The notes: a model not told the origin generated them from the letters alone. Shown: positions 9,801 to 16,273, counted from the first letter of the stretch. The stretch is 43,312 bases of DNA from Caldifarciminota bacterium (GCA_023129165.1 JAGMCL010000082.1:1-43312); one strand, 5' to 3'. Made by a program: numbers and translations.

Positions 9801-10292
9801 AGCATCTCCATCCCAATTGCCGGCTACATCATAGAATCTAAGAGTAGGTTTGGCCCAGGTTGCACCTATGGGTGTGGTCCATTCATAGGATAGCTGCTGC
9901 CAATTAGAATTATCAACACTATAAATACCAGTATATATAATACCTGCGTTGTATTGTATGCACAGCCTTACTCTACCTGCGTCGTCGTTATCATACACCC
10001 AGGCAGTAAAGGAATACTCCTGACCTGCGGTTACTGATATCTGAGAGGTATGCCAGAAATCTGTTTCTGCTTGTGTTTGTGTGGTGCAGACAACCTGAGC
10101 GCTGTAACTGCCACCATGTATAGTATTTGTCTCCTGACTCAGGATTATTTTATTGTCGCTGCTCCAGTCATCAGGATTCCCTGCTGTCCAGTTTTCAAAA
10201 CCTGGATTGTTAGCCAGATTGGCGGATAGGAGTATAGAGGGTGGTGCGAACAATAAAGTGCAAACAATAATATAAGCACATTTTCTGAACAT
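6822..10292 (-). CDS. Large secreted protein: CBM-like, lamin-tail, adhesin-like repeats, Fn3-like and T9SS/FlgD-like tail
   Basis: About 1156 residues, signal peptide to about residue 24. Domains in order: a carbohydrate-binding-like jelly roll (NNPGFENWTAG ... DAVFYIDNVYFG), paralogous to the N-terminus of the 4598-6313 product; a lamin-tail domain (VVINEIMYNPSL ... FEWIELWN ... SGWTITD); a long beta-helix-like region of short repeated motifs (GNWENDGTF, LTDITADSFNI); an Fn3-like domain (ITLQWITASETQNSKW ... YYYKLTSIDEYGD); and a C-terminal NYPNPF ... LKIYDIGG ... GLYFIRFETG ... KMVIVR tail of the T9SS type A/FlgD-like kind. The ATG at 10292 is chosen over one 12 nt upstream because GGAGG sits 7 nt before it. 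Likely a cell-surface or secreted adhesion or polymer-binding protein. No catalytic residues are recognised. Confidence 0.75.
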   Translation of the reverse strand: MFRKCAYIIVCTLLFAPPSILLSANLANNPGFENWTAGNPDDWSSDNKIILSQETNTIHGGSYSAQVVCTTQTQAETDFWHTSQISVTAGQEYSFTAWVYDNDDAGRVRLCIQYNAGIIYTGIYSVDNSNWQQLSYEWTTPIGATWAKPTLRFYDVAGNWDGDAVFYIDNVYFGSYPSTDSGNVVINEIMYNPSLTQGSDANFEWIELWNIDSDTMDVSGWTITDVEDTFDIPGGAIIPPWHFIIIPSNPNSIINESEYSDNLGTGNDYVTTASGLTLSNSGDEVVVRNGDNKFIDSLSYGITSPWPTEANGNGPSLELINPELDNTQGANWLAATENYGTPGDTNSTFRWISTTGNSGTYWDQTSTWTPEGVPTQDFGAQINSSKTVTIRDAGGDAYCKDLFIDGTLTYSGGSDDTLFIYGNWENDGTFNRGSSTVAFMGSGNKEINKNTGAGARERFHNLIIGLSSINDTIMANSSDSIWANNFNINQGTFKQEQQDFTVDSDFTLAGGRYVMLGNNGKIDVAGSVSISSHYIFLKPQARLECAGNLSISGDNIFTSDSGQVRMNGNIDYNTISVSGSGNYFNFLKIEATAAADSMDSVTALTDITADSFNITTGVYSPGGHKTAVTDAVLFVGTNGGLRMNNAADTLDLDEGIILNKGPSHQAITEITNGTILCDGDFHDTTDAGFQPSGGIVIFDGNINSNVYMGDSSYFSNITINKSQNSDSIKLNSNITIKENFIVENGTFYHNNKCVTFNKGGLATVAVTGSPEFYDLTVDGTILDVDSTDITSFISVTNLDTCYNWGSIQKIQKKKVSTKSATFNDGFGRDALVFTPTSGSIDSVRVHTRCGSMIPQNAFGSGCASGITSVSRFTNIVPDNTGTATIRIYYYEGERGSTPADEMPMNRWNTTISHWQLLPEENTTNGVGFGENPHWVEVTNISEFSPFTLGGVGALSVELVYFDALPGPGYITLQWITASETQNSKWVVYRTEEEEENYIKITELNGQGTIPHETEYRYDDTLVLAQEIYYYKLTSIDEYGDTAWFGPICAVAEFQHLKPGLETNYPNPFIGETSIRYTVPGLISGSNNSKCVNISLKIYDIGGRFIKTILEREEKPGIYTTSWDGTDSNNKSLPGGLYFIRFETGDFVDTRKMVIVR

Positions 10293-10330
10293 AATGTCCT
10301 CCATTTTTAGGATAAGGAAACCTATATATG

Positions 10331-10359
10331 ATTATAGCATAAAAATTGGGATTTTGCAA
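10331..10359 (-). promoter_or_regulatory. Sigma70-type promoter for the large secreted protein
   Basis: On the minus strand, TTGCAA (10354-10359) and TATAAT (10331-10336) are separated by exactly 17 nt, with TG one base before the -10 (extended -10). It lies about 40 nt upstream of the ATG at 10292. Confidence 0.7.
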
Positions 10360-10377
10360 GAAAATTTTTAAAAAAAG

Positions 10378-10470
10378 AACTAAAAACAGGGACTTATTTA
10401 ACAGGGACTTGGACGAGACTCTTAAGAGACTACATCTTTATTTAAAAAGATTTATTTAACAGGGACTTGT
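10378..10470 (+). repeat. AACAGGGACTT-family repeat units
   Basis: Two or three partial units of the family that flanks the GxxExxY gene (AACAGGGACTT, GACGAGACTCTTAAGAGACT, TTTATTTAAAAAG) lie here, 8 kb from the main array. A further partial unit lies at about 10825-10855. Confidence 0.75.
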
Positions 10471-10473
10471 AAT

Positions 10474-10645
10474 TGACCCTGATGAAATAGATACCCCGTT
10501 GAATAGCTTCCTGCAGAAATAGCTCCCCCATGGAGTAGTTTACACACTCCACGGGGCGAGAAGCATTTCACAGGACAAGTCGCTTCCACCGTAATGTAAT
10601 AAAGTGAAACATTACATATGGCAGGCAGGGCAGGCTACATTTCAC
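10474..10645 (+). repeat. 172-bp nested-palindrome block, copy 1
   Basis: Identical base for base to 29674-29845, exactly 19,200 nt away. It consists of CCC...GGG palindromes nested inside one another's loops; the structure is set out at the second copy. Identity ends at 10645/29845, just before the last bases of the outermost arm. Here that arm reads ATTTCACGGGG, against ATTTCACAGGG in the other copy. Confidence 0.95.
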
Positions 10646-10684
10646 GGGGCAAGCGGGATAAATAAGGCGTAAGGCGTAGGGAGT

Positions 10685-10821
10685 GAAACGGAGAAACGGA
10701 GAGGAGAGTAGGTACTAAACACTATGCAGTAAGCACTAAGTAAACTCAATAAACACAATGAACTCAACAAACTTAAGTACTTTTTACTTTTGCCTTTTTA
10801 CTTTTTACTTGTCTTTTAACT
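10685..10821 (+). repeat. 137-bp dispersed repeat, copy 1 (second copy 23182-23318)
   Basis: It begins GAAACGGAGAAACGGAGAGG and ends with a C/T-rich tract (TTTTTACTTTTGCC ... CTTGTCTTTTAAC). By eye it differs from 23182-23318 at only two positions. The copies lie upstream of pyrG and murD respectively. The left half is G/A-rich and the right half A/C- then C/T-rich. Confidence 0.9.
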
Positions 10822-10932
10822 TAACAGGGACTTGGACGAGACTACATCCTTATTTTAAAAGTATATAATACTGTAAGTTTTTTTCAATATCTATATAATC
10901 TGCTTAATCCGTTTAATCCGATGATTTTTTCC

Positions 10933-10961
10933 TTGACAGTGGAACGAATTTGTGATATAAT
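10933..10961 (+). promoter_or_regulatory. Consensus sigma70 promoter for pyrG
   Basis: TTGACA at 10933-10938 and TATAAT at 10956-10961 are both perfect consensus hexamers with a 17-nt spacer. Transcription from about 10968 would give a ~300-nt pyrG leader containing the long hairpin at 11018-11241. Confidence 0.85.
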
Positions 10962-11017
10962 TTGAATAAGTATATTCCATGTGTAGCTATAAAAGTATAA
11001 AGGAAAAAAGGGAATTG

Positions 11018-11241
11018 CCCACGAAGGACACCCCGATACAGTCATTCTTCCCTACGGGGCAAGCGGAGTACACGAAAGATATAAATTAAAAAGAAAAAGA
11101 ATTAAAAAATTTCGTGCATTTCGCTTGCCCCGTGAAATGAGTATCTATTTCATCGGGTGCCTGCCCCGTAGGGAGGTTTATCCCGTTAAATGCGAAGCAA
11201 TATTTAATGGGGAATGACCGTATCGGGGTGCATTTCGTGGG
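11018..11241 (+). repeat. Long inverted repeat (hairpin) in the pyrG leader
   Basis: The left arm 11018-11047 pairs with the right arm 11212-11241 at 26 of 30 positions (both end in CCCACGAA/TTCGTGGG). Within it, 11054-11077 pairs with 11110-11133 (CGGGGCAAGCG with CGCTTGCCCCG, CACGAAA with TTTCGTG). The extra sequence on the right side (about 11134-11211) is a simple CCCGTGAAAT...ATTTCATCGGG palindrome plus a CCCGTTAAAT...ATTTAATGGGG palindrome, consistent with later insertion. The structure ends 24 nt before the pyrG start codon. Confidence 0.85.
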
Positions 11242-11265
11242 AGAAAAAGAAAAAGGAAAAAAATT

Positions 11266-12948
11266 ATGGAAAAGTATGTAGTTATAATTGGAGGGGTTAT
11301 ATCGGGTGTTGGGAAGGGAGTTGCGGCTGCTTCTATAGGTAAGATACTCCAGGAATATGGTTATTCAGTAACTGCAATAAAAATAGATCCTTATATAAAT
11401 TATGATGCAGGAACCCTCCGTCCTACTGAACACGGTGAGGTTTGGGTAACTTATGATGGTGGTGAGATAGACCAAGACCTTGGAAATTATGAGAGATTCC
11501 TGGGGATTTCTATTTCAAAACAAAATAATATTACAACAGGACAGATATATAGTGCTATAATTGAGGGTGAGAGAGGAGGTAAATATCTTGGTGAGACTGT
11601 CCAGTTTATACCACATATACCAGATGAGATTAAAAGAAGGATAAAAAAAGCAGGTAAGGGGTACGATATATCAATTATTGAGATAGGTGGGACAGTTGGG
11701 GACTATGAAAATATACCTTTTTTGTTCGCTGTGAAAGGCATAGAAAGGGAATTGGGTAAAGAAAATGTATGTTACGTTTTAATAACCTTTTTGCCAGTGC
11801 CAGACCATATTGGAGAAATGAAGACAAAACCAACTCAACAGGCAGTAAAGCTACTTCAAGAGAATGGTATTAATCCAGATGTAATACTTTGTAGGGGTCA
11901 TAAATCCCTTGATATGGTTAGAAAAAAGAAAATAGAGATATATGCAAATATAAAAAGTGATTACGTAATATCTGCACCTGATATCGAGATTTTATATGAA
12001 GTTCCTCTCAATTTCGAGAAAGAACATCTTGGCTTAAAACTTCTTGACAAACTCGATCTCTCTTTACGGAAGAAACCTGACTGGTACAGATGGAAGAATC
12101 TCCTGTCAAGAATCAGAAACCCTAAGAAGCGTGTAAGTGTTGGAATTGTAGGGAAGTATCTGAAGATTGGGGACTACAGTCTCAAAGACTCCTATATTTC
12201 AATAAATGAGGCACTTATTCATGCTGGGGCAAGACTAAATACAGGTATAGATGTTGAGTGGCTTAACTCTGAAACTATAACTTCTAAAGACCTTTCCAGA
12301 CTCGATGGTATATTGGTGCCAGGAGGATTTGGTGAGGGGGGGACAGAAGGTAAAATAAGAGCAATTAAATATGCAAGAGAGCATAATAAACCATTTTTAG
12401 GTCTTTGTTTGGGGATGCAATTAGGAGTTATAGAATTTGCAAGAAATGTGTTGGATATGGATGCTGATTCAACAGAATTTAACCCAGATACAAAATGCCC
12501 GGTCGTTGATATACTTCCCTACCAGAGAAAATTATTAAAAGAAGATAGATATGGCGGAACCATGAGACTCGGGGCATATGCTGCTTTTATAAGAAAGGGA
12601 ACTTTAGTTCAGCGTCTTTACAAAAGAGAAAAGAGGTTCGAAAAGGATATGTCAATTAGGATTGATTCTTTTCGGATTGGAAAGGTTATACCGGATGCAA
12701 AATATGTTCTTGAGAAACATAGACATAGATATGAGATTTCGCCTGATTTTATTCCAATATTAGAAAAAGCTGGAATGGTGTTCTCGGGTTTACATCAACC
12801 TCTAAATGGTCCTACTTTGATGGAGTTTGTAGAACTTCCAGAACATAAGTATTTTGTAGCAACTCAGGCTCACCCCGAATTTACTTCAGATTTAACCGCA
12901 CCAGCACCCCTCTTTATTGGTTTTATAGAGGCAATGGTCTCAGGTTAG
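11266..12948 (+). CDS. pyrG: CTP synthase
   Basis: A 560-residue enzyme making CTP from UTP, ATP and glutamine in the cytosol. The N-terminal amidoligase domain has the P-loop-like GGVISGVGKG (9-18), KIDPYIN (39-45) and GGTVGD (141-146). The C-terminal class I glutamine amidotransferase has the nucleophile Cys381 in GLCLGMQ and the His536/Glu538 pair in QAHPEF. GTMRLG (431-436) and HRHRYE are also present. Length is normal. Some positions are unusual: the stretch after KIDPYIN reads YDAGTLRPTEHGEVWVT rather than the common VDPGTM-x-P-x-x-HGEVFVT. AAGGAAA precedes the ATG. It stands alone between its own promoter and the mraZ promoter, and the leader hairpin could affect expression. Confidence 0.97.
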   Translation: MEKYVVIIGGVISGVGKGVAAASIGKILQEYGYSVTAIKIDPYINYDAGTLRPTEHGEVWVTYDGGEIDQDLGNYERFLGISISKQNNITTGQIYSAIIEGERGGKYLGETVQFIPHIPDEIKRRIKKAGKGYDISIIEIGGTVGDYENIPFLFAVKGIERELGKENVCYVLITFLPVPDHIGEMKTKPTQQAVKLLQENGINPDVILCRGHKSLDMVRKKKIEIYANIKSDYVISAPDIEILYEVPLNFEKEHLGLKLLDKLDLSLRKKPDWYRWKNLLSRIRNPKKRVSVGIVGKYLKIGDYSLKDSYISINEALIHAGARLNTGIDVEWLNSETITSKDLSRLDGILVPGGFGEGGTEGKIRAIKYAREHNKPFLGLCLGMQLGVIEFARNVLDMDADSTEFNPDTKCPVVDILPYQRKLLKEDRYGGTMRLGAYAAFIRKGTLVQRLYKREKRFEKDMSIRIDSFRIGKVIPDAKYVLEKHRHRYEISPDFIPILEKAGMVFSGLHQPLNGPTLMEFVELPEHKYFVATQAHPEFTSDLTAPAPLFIGFIEAMVSG

Positions 12949-12979
12949 GAGTTATTGGTTAATTGTTATTTGCCACTAA

Positions 12980-13060
12980 GCCACTAAGACACTAAGTTTT
13001 TTTATTCTTTTTTTAAATAAATAAAATTATATCTTTTCTTTGTGTCTTTGTGGCAGTTTT
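12980..13060 (+). terminator. Possible pyrG terminator-like stem-loop
   Basis: GCCACTAAGACACTAAG at 12980-12996 can pair (about 14 of 17 positions) with CTTTGTGTCTTTGTGGC at 13038-13054, followed by AGTTTTTTAG. The loop is long and T-rich, so it could equally be another dispersed repeat. CACTAAGACACTAAG-like words recur near 13062 and 31444. Confidence 0.35.
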
Positions 13061-13650
13061 TTAGCCGCTAAGACACAGAGTATTCAAAAATTATATCTAC
13101 CTTTACAAAGATAAGTTATTGAGTCTTAGAATCTTATATATGACACGGTTTATTGAGTCCCAGTGAAATATGCTTCCCGATGAAATAGTTAGACAATTCA
13201 CGGGACAAGTCGCATTTCACGGGGACGCTTTACGCACTACGCTTTTCGCTCTTCATTCATCGCAACCGGGAGGTTGCTCCTACCAATCGCCCCGCCAAAT
13301 GCGGGACTCATACCACCTAACACCTGTATCCTAAAACCTCTCACCAACATTCAACTAATTAACTATTCAACCAATTAACTCTTATTCCATTTCTCCCATT
13401 CACCGTTTCTCAATTCATCGCCCTACGACCTACGCTCTACGTTATACTCTTTCCCCTTCTGTTATTTTGCATTGCTAATTGCTAATTTTGCATTGTTAAT
13501 TGACTTCCTCCTTCCCTTTTCGCCCCGCCAAAGGCGGGGCTCCTACCCTCCTTTTATCTTCCCCCTAAAAAATTATTTTAGTGTTATTTTTTTCAGTTTT
13601 TTAACGTAAAAGTTGGCCAGTAAACAAATAAGGTGGAAATTAGCCATTAA
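13061..13650. repeat. Repeat-filled region upstream of mraZ
   Basis: No gene is seen. At 13157-13223 there is a 67-nt two-level nested palindrome (outer CCCAGTGAAAT...ATTTCACGGG, inner CCCGATGAA...TTCACGGG). It is the exact reverse complement of 26143-26209 upstream of murG. REP-like hairpins on the minus strand lie at 13261-13283, 13288-13313 and 13521-13546. About 13345-13400 carries the A/C-rich AACTAATTAACTATTCAACC tract, the complement of the tracts found after stop codons elsewhere. Confidence 0.8.
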
Positions 13651-13701
13651 GACCATTTTGAAAAAATTCTATAAATGGGTAAATTTTCTTTATTTTTTTC
13701 C

Positions 13702-13730
13702 TTGACAAACCGGGTTTTTTGGTGTAAATT
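13702..13730 (+). promoter_or_regulatory. Promoter of the dcw cluster (PmraZ)
   Basis: TTGACA (13702-13707), a 17-nt spacer, then TAAATT (13725-13730). The predicted start site near 13737 coincides with the first MraZ box, so MraZ bound there would block initiation. Confidence 0.8.
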
Positions 13731-13738
13731 ATATATGA

Positions 13739-13764
13739 GTGGTGAAAAGTGGTGAAAAGTGGTG
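13739..13764 (+). promoter_or_regulatory. MraZ operator: three GTGGTG boxes at 10-bp spacing
   Basis: GTGGTG occurs at 13739, 13749 and 13759, separated by AAAA, so the boxes repeat once per helical turn directly between the -10 and the mraZ start. MraZ proteins are known to bind arrays of GTG/TGGG-type boxes at 10-bp spacing upstream of their own gene; in Mollicutes the box is AAAGTG-like. The third box lies where the Shine-Dalgarno would normally be. Confidence 0.8.
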
Positions 13765-13767
13765 ATT

Positions 13768-14196
13768 ATGTTTAATGGTTTTGAGATACATAATATAGAA
13801 GAAAAAGGAAGGCTTGCTATACCTGCAAAGTTCCGCAAGACTATCGAGGATAGCATGGTGGTTACAACAAGGGGTTATGACGGGTGTCTTACAGTATATA
13901 CATTAAATGAATGGCGTTCTTTTGAGGAGAGATTAAGCAGATTATCGATGGCTGATTCAAGAGCAAGAAGAATCAAAAGGTGGTTTTCAAGTAATGCAGA
14001 GGTCTTAAAAATGGATAGACAGGGTAGAATAAATTTACCGCAACATCTTATTGAATTTGCGGGAATTAAGAAAGAGGTGGTCATAACCGGTGTTCTTGAC
14101 CATCTTGAGGTTTGGAGCGTAGAGTACTATGAGAAACAGAATCTTAGTGGCGATCCCTCAGAAATTGAGGGATTAGATGGATTGGAGGTATTATGA
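13768..14196 (+). CDS. mraZ: Transcriptional regulator MraZ
   Basis: A 142-residue DNA-binding regulator of the division cluster. It has the two AbrB/SpoVT-like halves of the family: the first with MFNGFEIHNIEEKGRLAIPAK and the second with VLKMDRQGRINLPQHLIEFA. The ATG is chosen because family members begin M-F-x-G. Two GTG codons just upstream are part of the operator. It overlaps the next gene by 4 nt (ATGA). Autorepression is likely from the three boxes in its promoter. Length is typical of the family. Confidence 0.96.
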   Translation: MFNGFEIHNIEEKGRLAIPAKFRKTIEDSMVVTTRGYDGCLTVYTLNEWRSFEERLSRLSMADSRARRIKRWFSSNAEVLKMDRQGRINLPQHLIEFAGIKKEVVITGVLDHLEVWSVEYYEKQNLSGDPSEIEGLDGLEVL

Positions 14197-14522
14197 AAAA
14201 AGTAGAGGTAACAGATAGAGTGGTCAAGATTTTGATATCGGGTATGCTTACAGAGAAATGTTTCTATGGTGTAGAAGACCTAATTGAGGGGCTTATCACC
14301 ATGGGAAAGAAATATTTCGTACTCGATATGCGTAAAACCACTCACATACACTATAAAATTGGTGAGTTGATAGACAGGCTGAAGGATACATTATATCTTT
14401 ATGACGCCGAACTACGTGTTGTATGTGACGACCCTTATCTTCTTGAGATAATGAAGTTTGCAACAGGGGAAGCCTATCCTTTAGTATACACAAGTGTTAG
14501 AGAGGCAAGTAGAACCTTTTAG
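14193..14522 (+). CDS. STAS-like domain protein in the dcw cluster
   Basis: A small cytoplasmic protein (109 residues) translationally coupled to mraZ by a 4-nt overlap and ending 5 nt before the rsmH start. Its order of strands and helices, VTDRVVKILISGMLTEKCF ... EGLITMGKKYFVLDMRKTT ... IGELIDRLKDTLYLYDAELRVVC, resembles anti-sigma-factor-antagonist (STAS) domains. The usual D-S-S-G phosphorylation loop is not present; the corresponding stretch reads HIHYKIGEL. If the fold is right, it is a non-phosphorylatable STAS-like module, perhaps a partner-binding protein acting with division or envelope proteins. This is a fold guess from sequence feel, not a confident homology call. Confidence 0.5.
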   Translation: MKKVEVTDRVVKILISGMLTEKCFYGVEDLIEGLITMGKKYFVLDMRKTTHIHYKIGELIDRLKDTLYLYDAELRVVCDDPYLLEIMKFATGEAYPLVYTSVREASRTF

Positions 14523-14527
14523 GATTG

Positions 14528-15397
14528 ATGCTTCACACACCAGTTTTAGTCGATAAAGTACTCTGGTATGTAAAGGGTGGGGTGTGGGTAGATGCTACTA
14601 TTGGTACAGGAGGGCATACAGAGGCTATACTTACCAGATATAAAGAAGTATTTATATATGGTGTCGATATAGATGGAGAAACGCTCGATGTTGCTCGGAA
14701 GAGGTTGAGAAAATTTAAGGGAAGGTTCAAATTAATCCAGGGGAACTTCCGCAATCTAAATAAACTCATACCCGGTTATTTTGATGGAGTGCTCTTTGAC
14801 ATCGGAGTATCTTCTTTCCAGTTGGATGATGCAAAAAGAGGGTTTTCGTTTAGATTTGATGGTCCCCTTGATATGAGAATGGATAGAAACAGTGGCGTAG
14901 CACTATATAGACGATTTAAATATCTTAGAAAGATGGAGATAGAGGAGATTATCAGGAATTATGGTGAGGAAAGGTATGCGAGAGTGATAGCAGGGAGATT
15001 ATACGATTTAAAGGATAAAATTCGTACTACAGGTGAATTTCGAAGCCTTATAGGGAGGAATCCCAAAACACTCTCAAGGGTTTTCCAGGCTTTCAGGATA
15101 TTCATGAACGAGGAATTAGAAAATCTTAAGGGGGGACTGCAATTTGCTGTTTCTAAGCTTAAGGAGGGTGGTAGAGTCGCTGTTATATCCTATCACTCGC
15201 TTGAAGATAGGATTGTTAAGCAATTTTTTAAAGATAATGATAATCTTAGGATTTTGACGAAGAAACCAATAACACCATCTTATGAAGAGATTAGTTTAAA
15301 CTCCCGTGCAAGAAGTGCCAAGATGAGAGTTGCGGAGAAAAGGGAATTGCAATTGACTATTGACCCTGATGAAATAGATACTCATTTCACAGGGTAA
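14528..15397 (+). CDS. rsmH: 16S rRNA (cytosine-1402-N4)-methyltransferase RsmH
   Basis: A SAM-dependent methyltransferase acting on 16S rRNA C1402. Family motifs: HTPVLVDKV at the N-terminus, DATIGTGGHTEAIL (SAM loop), GVLFDIGVSSFQLD, RGFSFRFDGPLDMRMD, AVISYHSLEDRIVKQFF and SRARSAKMRVAEK. The ATG is chosen because M-L-H-T-P-V-L is the conserved N-terminus; an in-frame TTG lies 3 nt upstream. The last 17 residues (bases 15344-15397, from ELQLTIDPDEIDTHFTG) are not family sequence. They translate a dispersed repeat whose palindrome CCCTGATGAAAT...ATTTCACAGGG supplies the final codons, with the TAA stop completed just after it. Confidence 0.96.
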   Translation: MLHTPVLVDKVLWYVKGGVWVDATIGTGGHTEAILTRYKEVFIYGVDIDGETLDVARKRLRKFKGRFKLIQGNFRNLNKLIPGYFDGVLFDIGVSSFQLDDAKRGFSFRFDGPLDMRMDRNSGVALYRRFKYLRKMEIEEIIRNYGEERYARVIAGRLYDLKDKIRTTGEFRSLIGRNPKTLSRVFQAFRIFMNEELENLKGGLQFAVSKLKEGGRVAVISYHSLEDRIVKQFFKDNDNLRILTKKPITPSYEEISLNSRARSAKMRVAEKRELQLTIDPDEIDTHFTG

Positions 15398-15657
15398 ACG
15401 ATTGATGATTGACGATTGCGAAGGGCGTCGGGCGTCCCAGTGAAATATGCTTCCTGTTGAATAACTTCGTTTCCACAGGACAAGTCGCATTTCACCCCGT
15501 ACGCTATCGCTACAGGACAGGCACCCGATGAAATAGATACCCCGTTGAATAGCTCCGCTTCCACGGGGCAGGCTACATTTCACGGGGCAAGCGGGATAAA
15601 TAAGGCGTAAGGTCTAGGGAGTGAAACGGAGAAACGGAGGGGAGAGAAGGGTAGAAG
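15344..15657 (+). repeat. Composite palindromic repeat block starting inside rsmH
   Basis: It begins with GAATTGCAATTGACTATT (also near 20326), then a simple CCCTGATGAAAT...ATTTCACAGGG unit (15363-15395). A longer composite at 15436-15610 includes CCCAGTGAAATATGCTTCC, CCCCGTACGCTATCGC and CCCGATGAAATAGATAC with the CCCCGTTGAA...TTCCACGGGG unit nested inside it. It ends in the GGGATAAATAAGG tail and a G/A-rich stretch. No gene lies between 15398 and 15863. Confidence 0.8.
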
Positions 15658-15846
15658 TCAATTAACAATGCAAAATTAGCAATTAGCAATCCGCCGGCTT
15701 CAAGTCATTTAGTAACTGAGTCATTACGTCATTAAAGAAATAGTCAATTGTCAATAGTCATTCGTCAATCAACATGTAACATATAACATTTAACTTGTCC
15801 TTTTAACTTTTGCCTTTTTACTTTTAACTTGCCTTTTAACTCAATA
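15654..15846 (+). repeat. Dispersed repeat upstream of ftsL (second copy upstream of murE at 18205)
   Basis: 15654-15794 matches 18205-18345 with one difference (15727 C versus 18278 T). It includes the words GCAATTAGCAATCCGCCGG and TCAAGTCATTTAGTAACTGA. Similarity continues through a C/T-rich tract to within about 20 nt of the start codon in each case, apart from a 7-nt ATTTAAC duplication in the murE copy. Confidence 0.9.
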
Positions 15847-15863
15847 ACCAATACTTTGATATT

Positions 15864-16166
15864 ATGCGTGCTCCTATGTACATATTAATAATTGCAGGGA
15901 TATTTATACTTTCCTTTTTATATCTCTATTTACACTCAGTAACAATACAGCTCACACTTAGACTTGACGAGAAGCAAAAGGAACTCTCAAGCATCGATGA
16001 TGAAGTAGAAAAATTGAGAGTTAGCATTGCGCGTCTTCTTTCTTACCCAAGAATTGAGGAAGTTGCCTTACAAATAGGTTTCAGGCATCCTTCAGCTAAA
16101 GAAATAATAGTTATCTATGATATAGATTCGACAGTTGTTGATAGCCAAAGCTTCGATAGCCTATGA
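15864..16166 (+). CDS. ftsL: FtsL-like cell division protein
   Basis: A 100-residue bitopic membrane protein with one transmembrane segment (about residues 5-23, MYILIIAGIFILSFLYLYL). A coiled-coil-like stretch follows (RLDEKQKELSSIDDEVEKLRVSIARL), then RIEEVALQIGFRHPSAKEIIVI, the usual FtsL end that aligns it with the periplasmic domain. The assignment rests on size, topology and its place between rsmH and ftsI, because FtsL sequence is poorly conserved. In the divisome FtsL would act with FtsB/FtsQ to activate FtsW-FtsI; no ftsQ or ftsB is seen here. There is no Shine-Dalgarno. The leader is a repeat-derived C/T- and A/C-rich tract. Confidence 0.8.
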   Translation: MRAPMYILIIAGIFILSFLYLYLHSVTIQLTLRLDEKQKELSSIDDEVEKLRVSIARLLSYPRIEEVALQIGFRHPSAKEIIVIYDIDSTVVDSQSFDSL

Positions 16167-16273
16167 TAGGTAATTGATTTCACAACAGCAATTTTAGTCC
16201 GCATCCCATAATAAAACATCGATTCTAACTTTTTAATTAATAATCTACAAATATCACTCATCCATTCTGCGGG

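Noticed and set aside
13061-13650. Small genes upstream of mraZ
   Set aside because: Only repeat-derived or antisense frames are open; no ribosome-binding site or protein family was recognised.
15296-15583. Minus-strand open frames with peptides such as MKCSLPRGSGAIQRG
   Set aside because: These are translations of the palindromic repeat block. The same peptide words appear wherever the repeat occurs (6533-6721, 20160-20375, 29601-29789).
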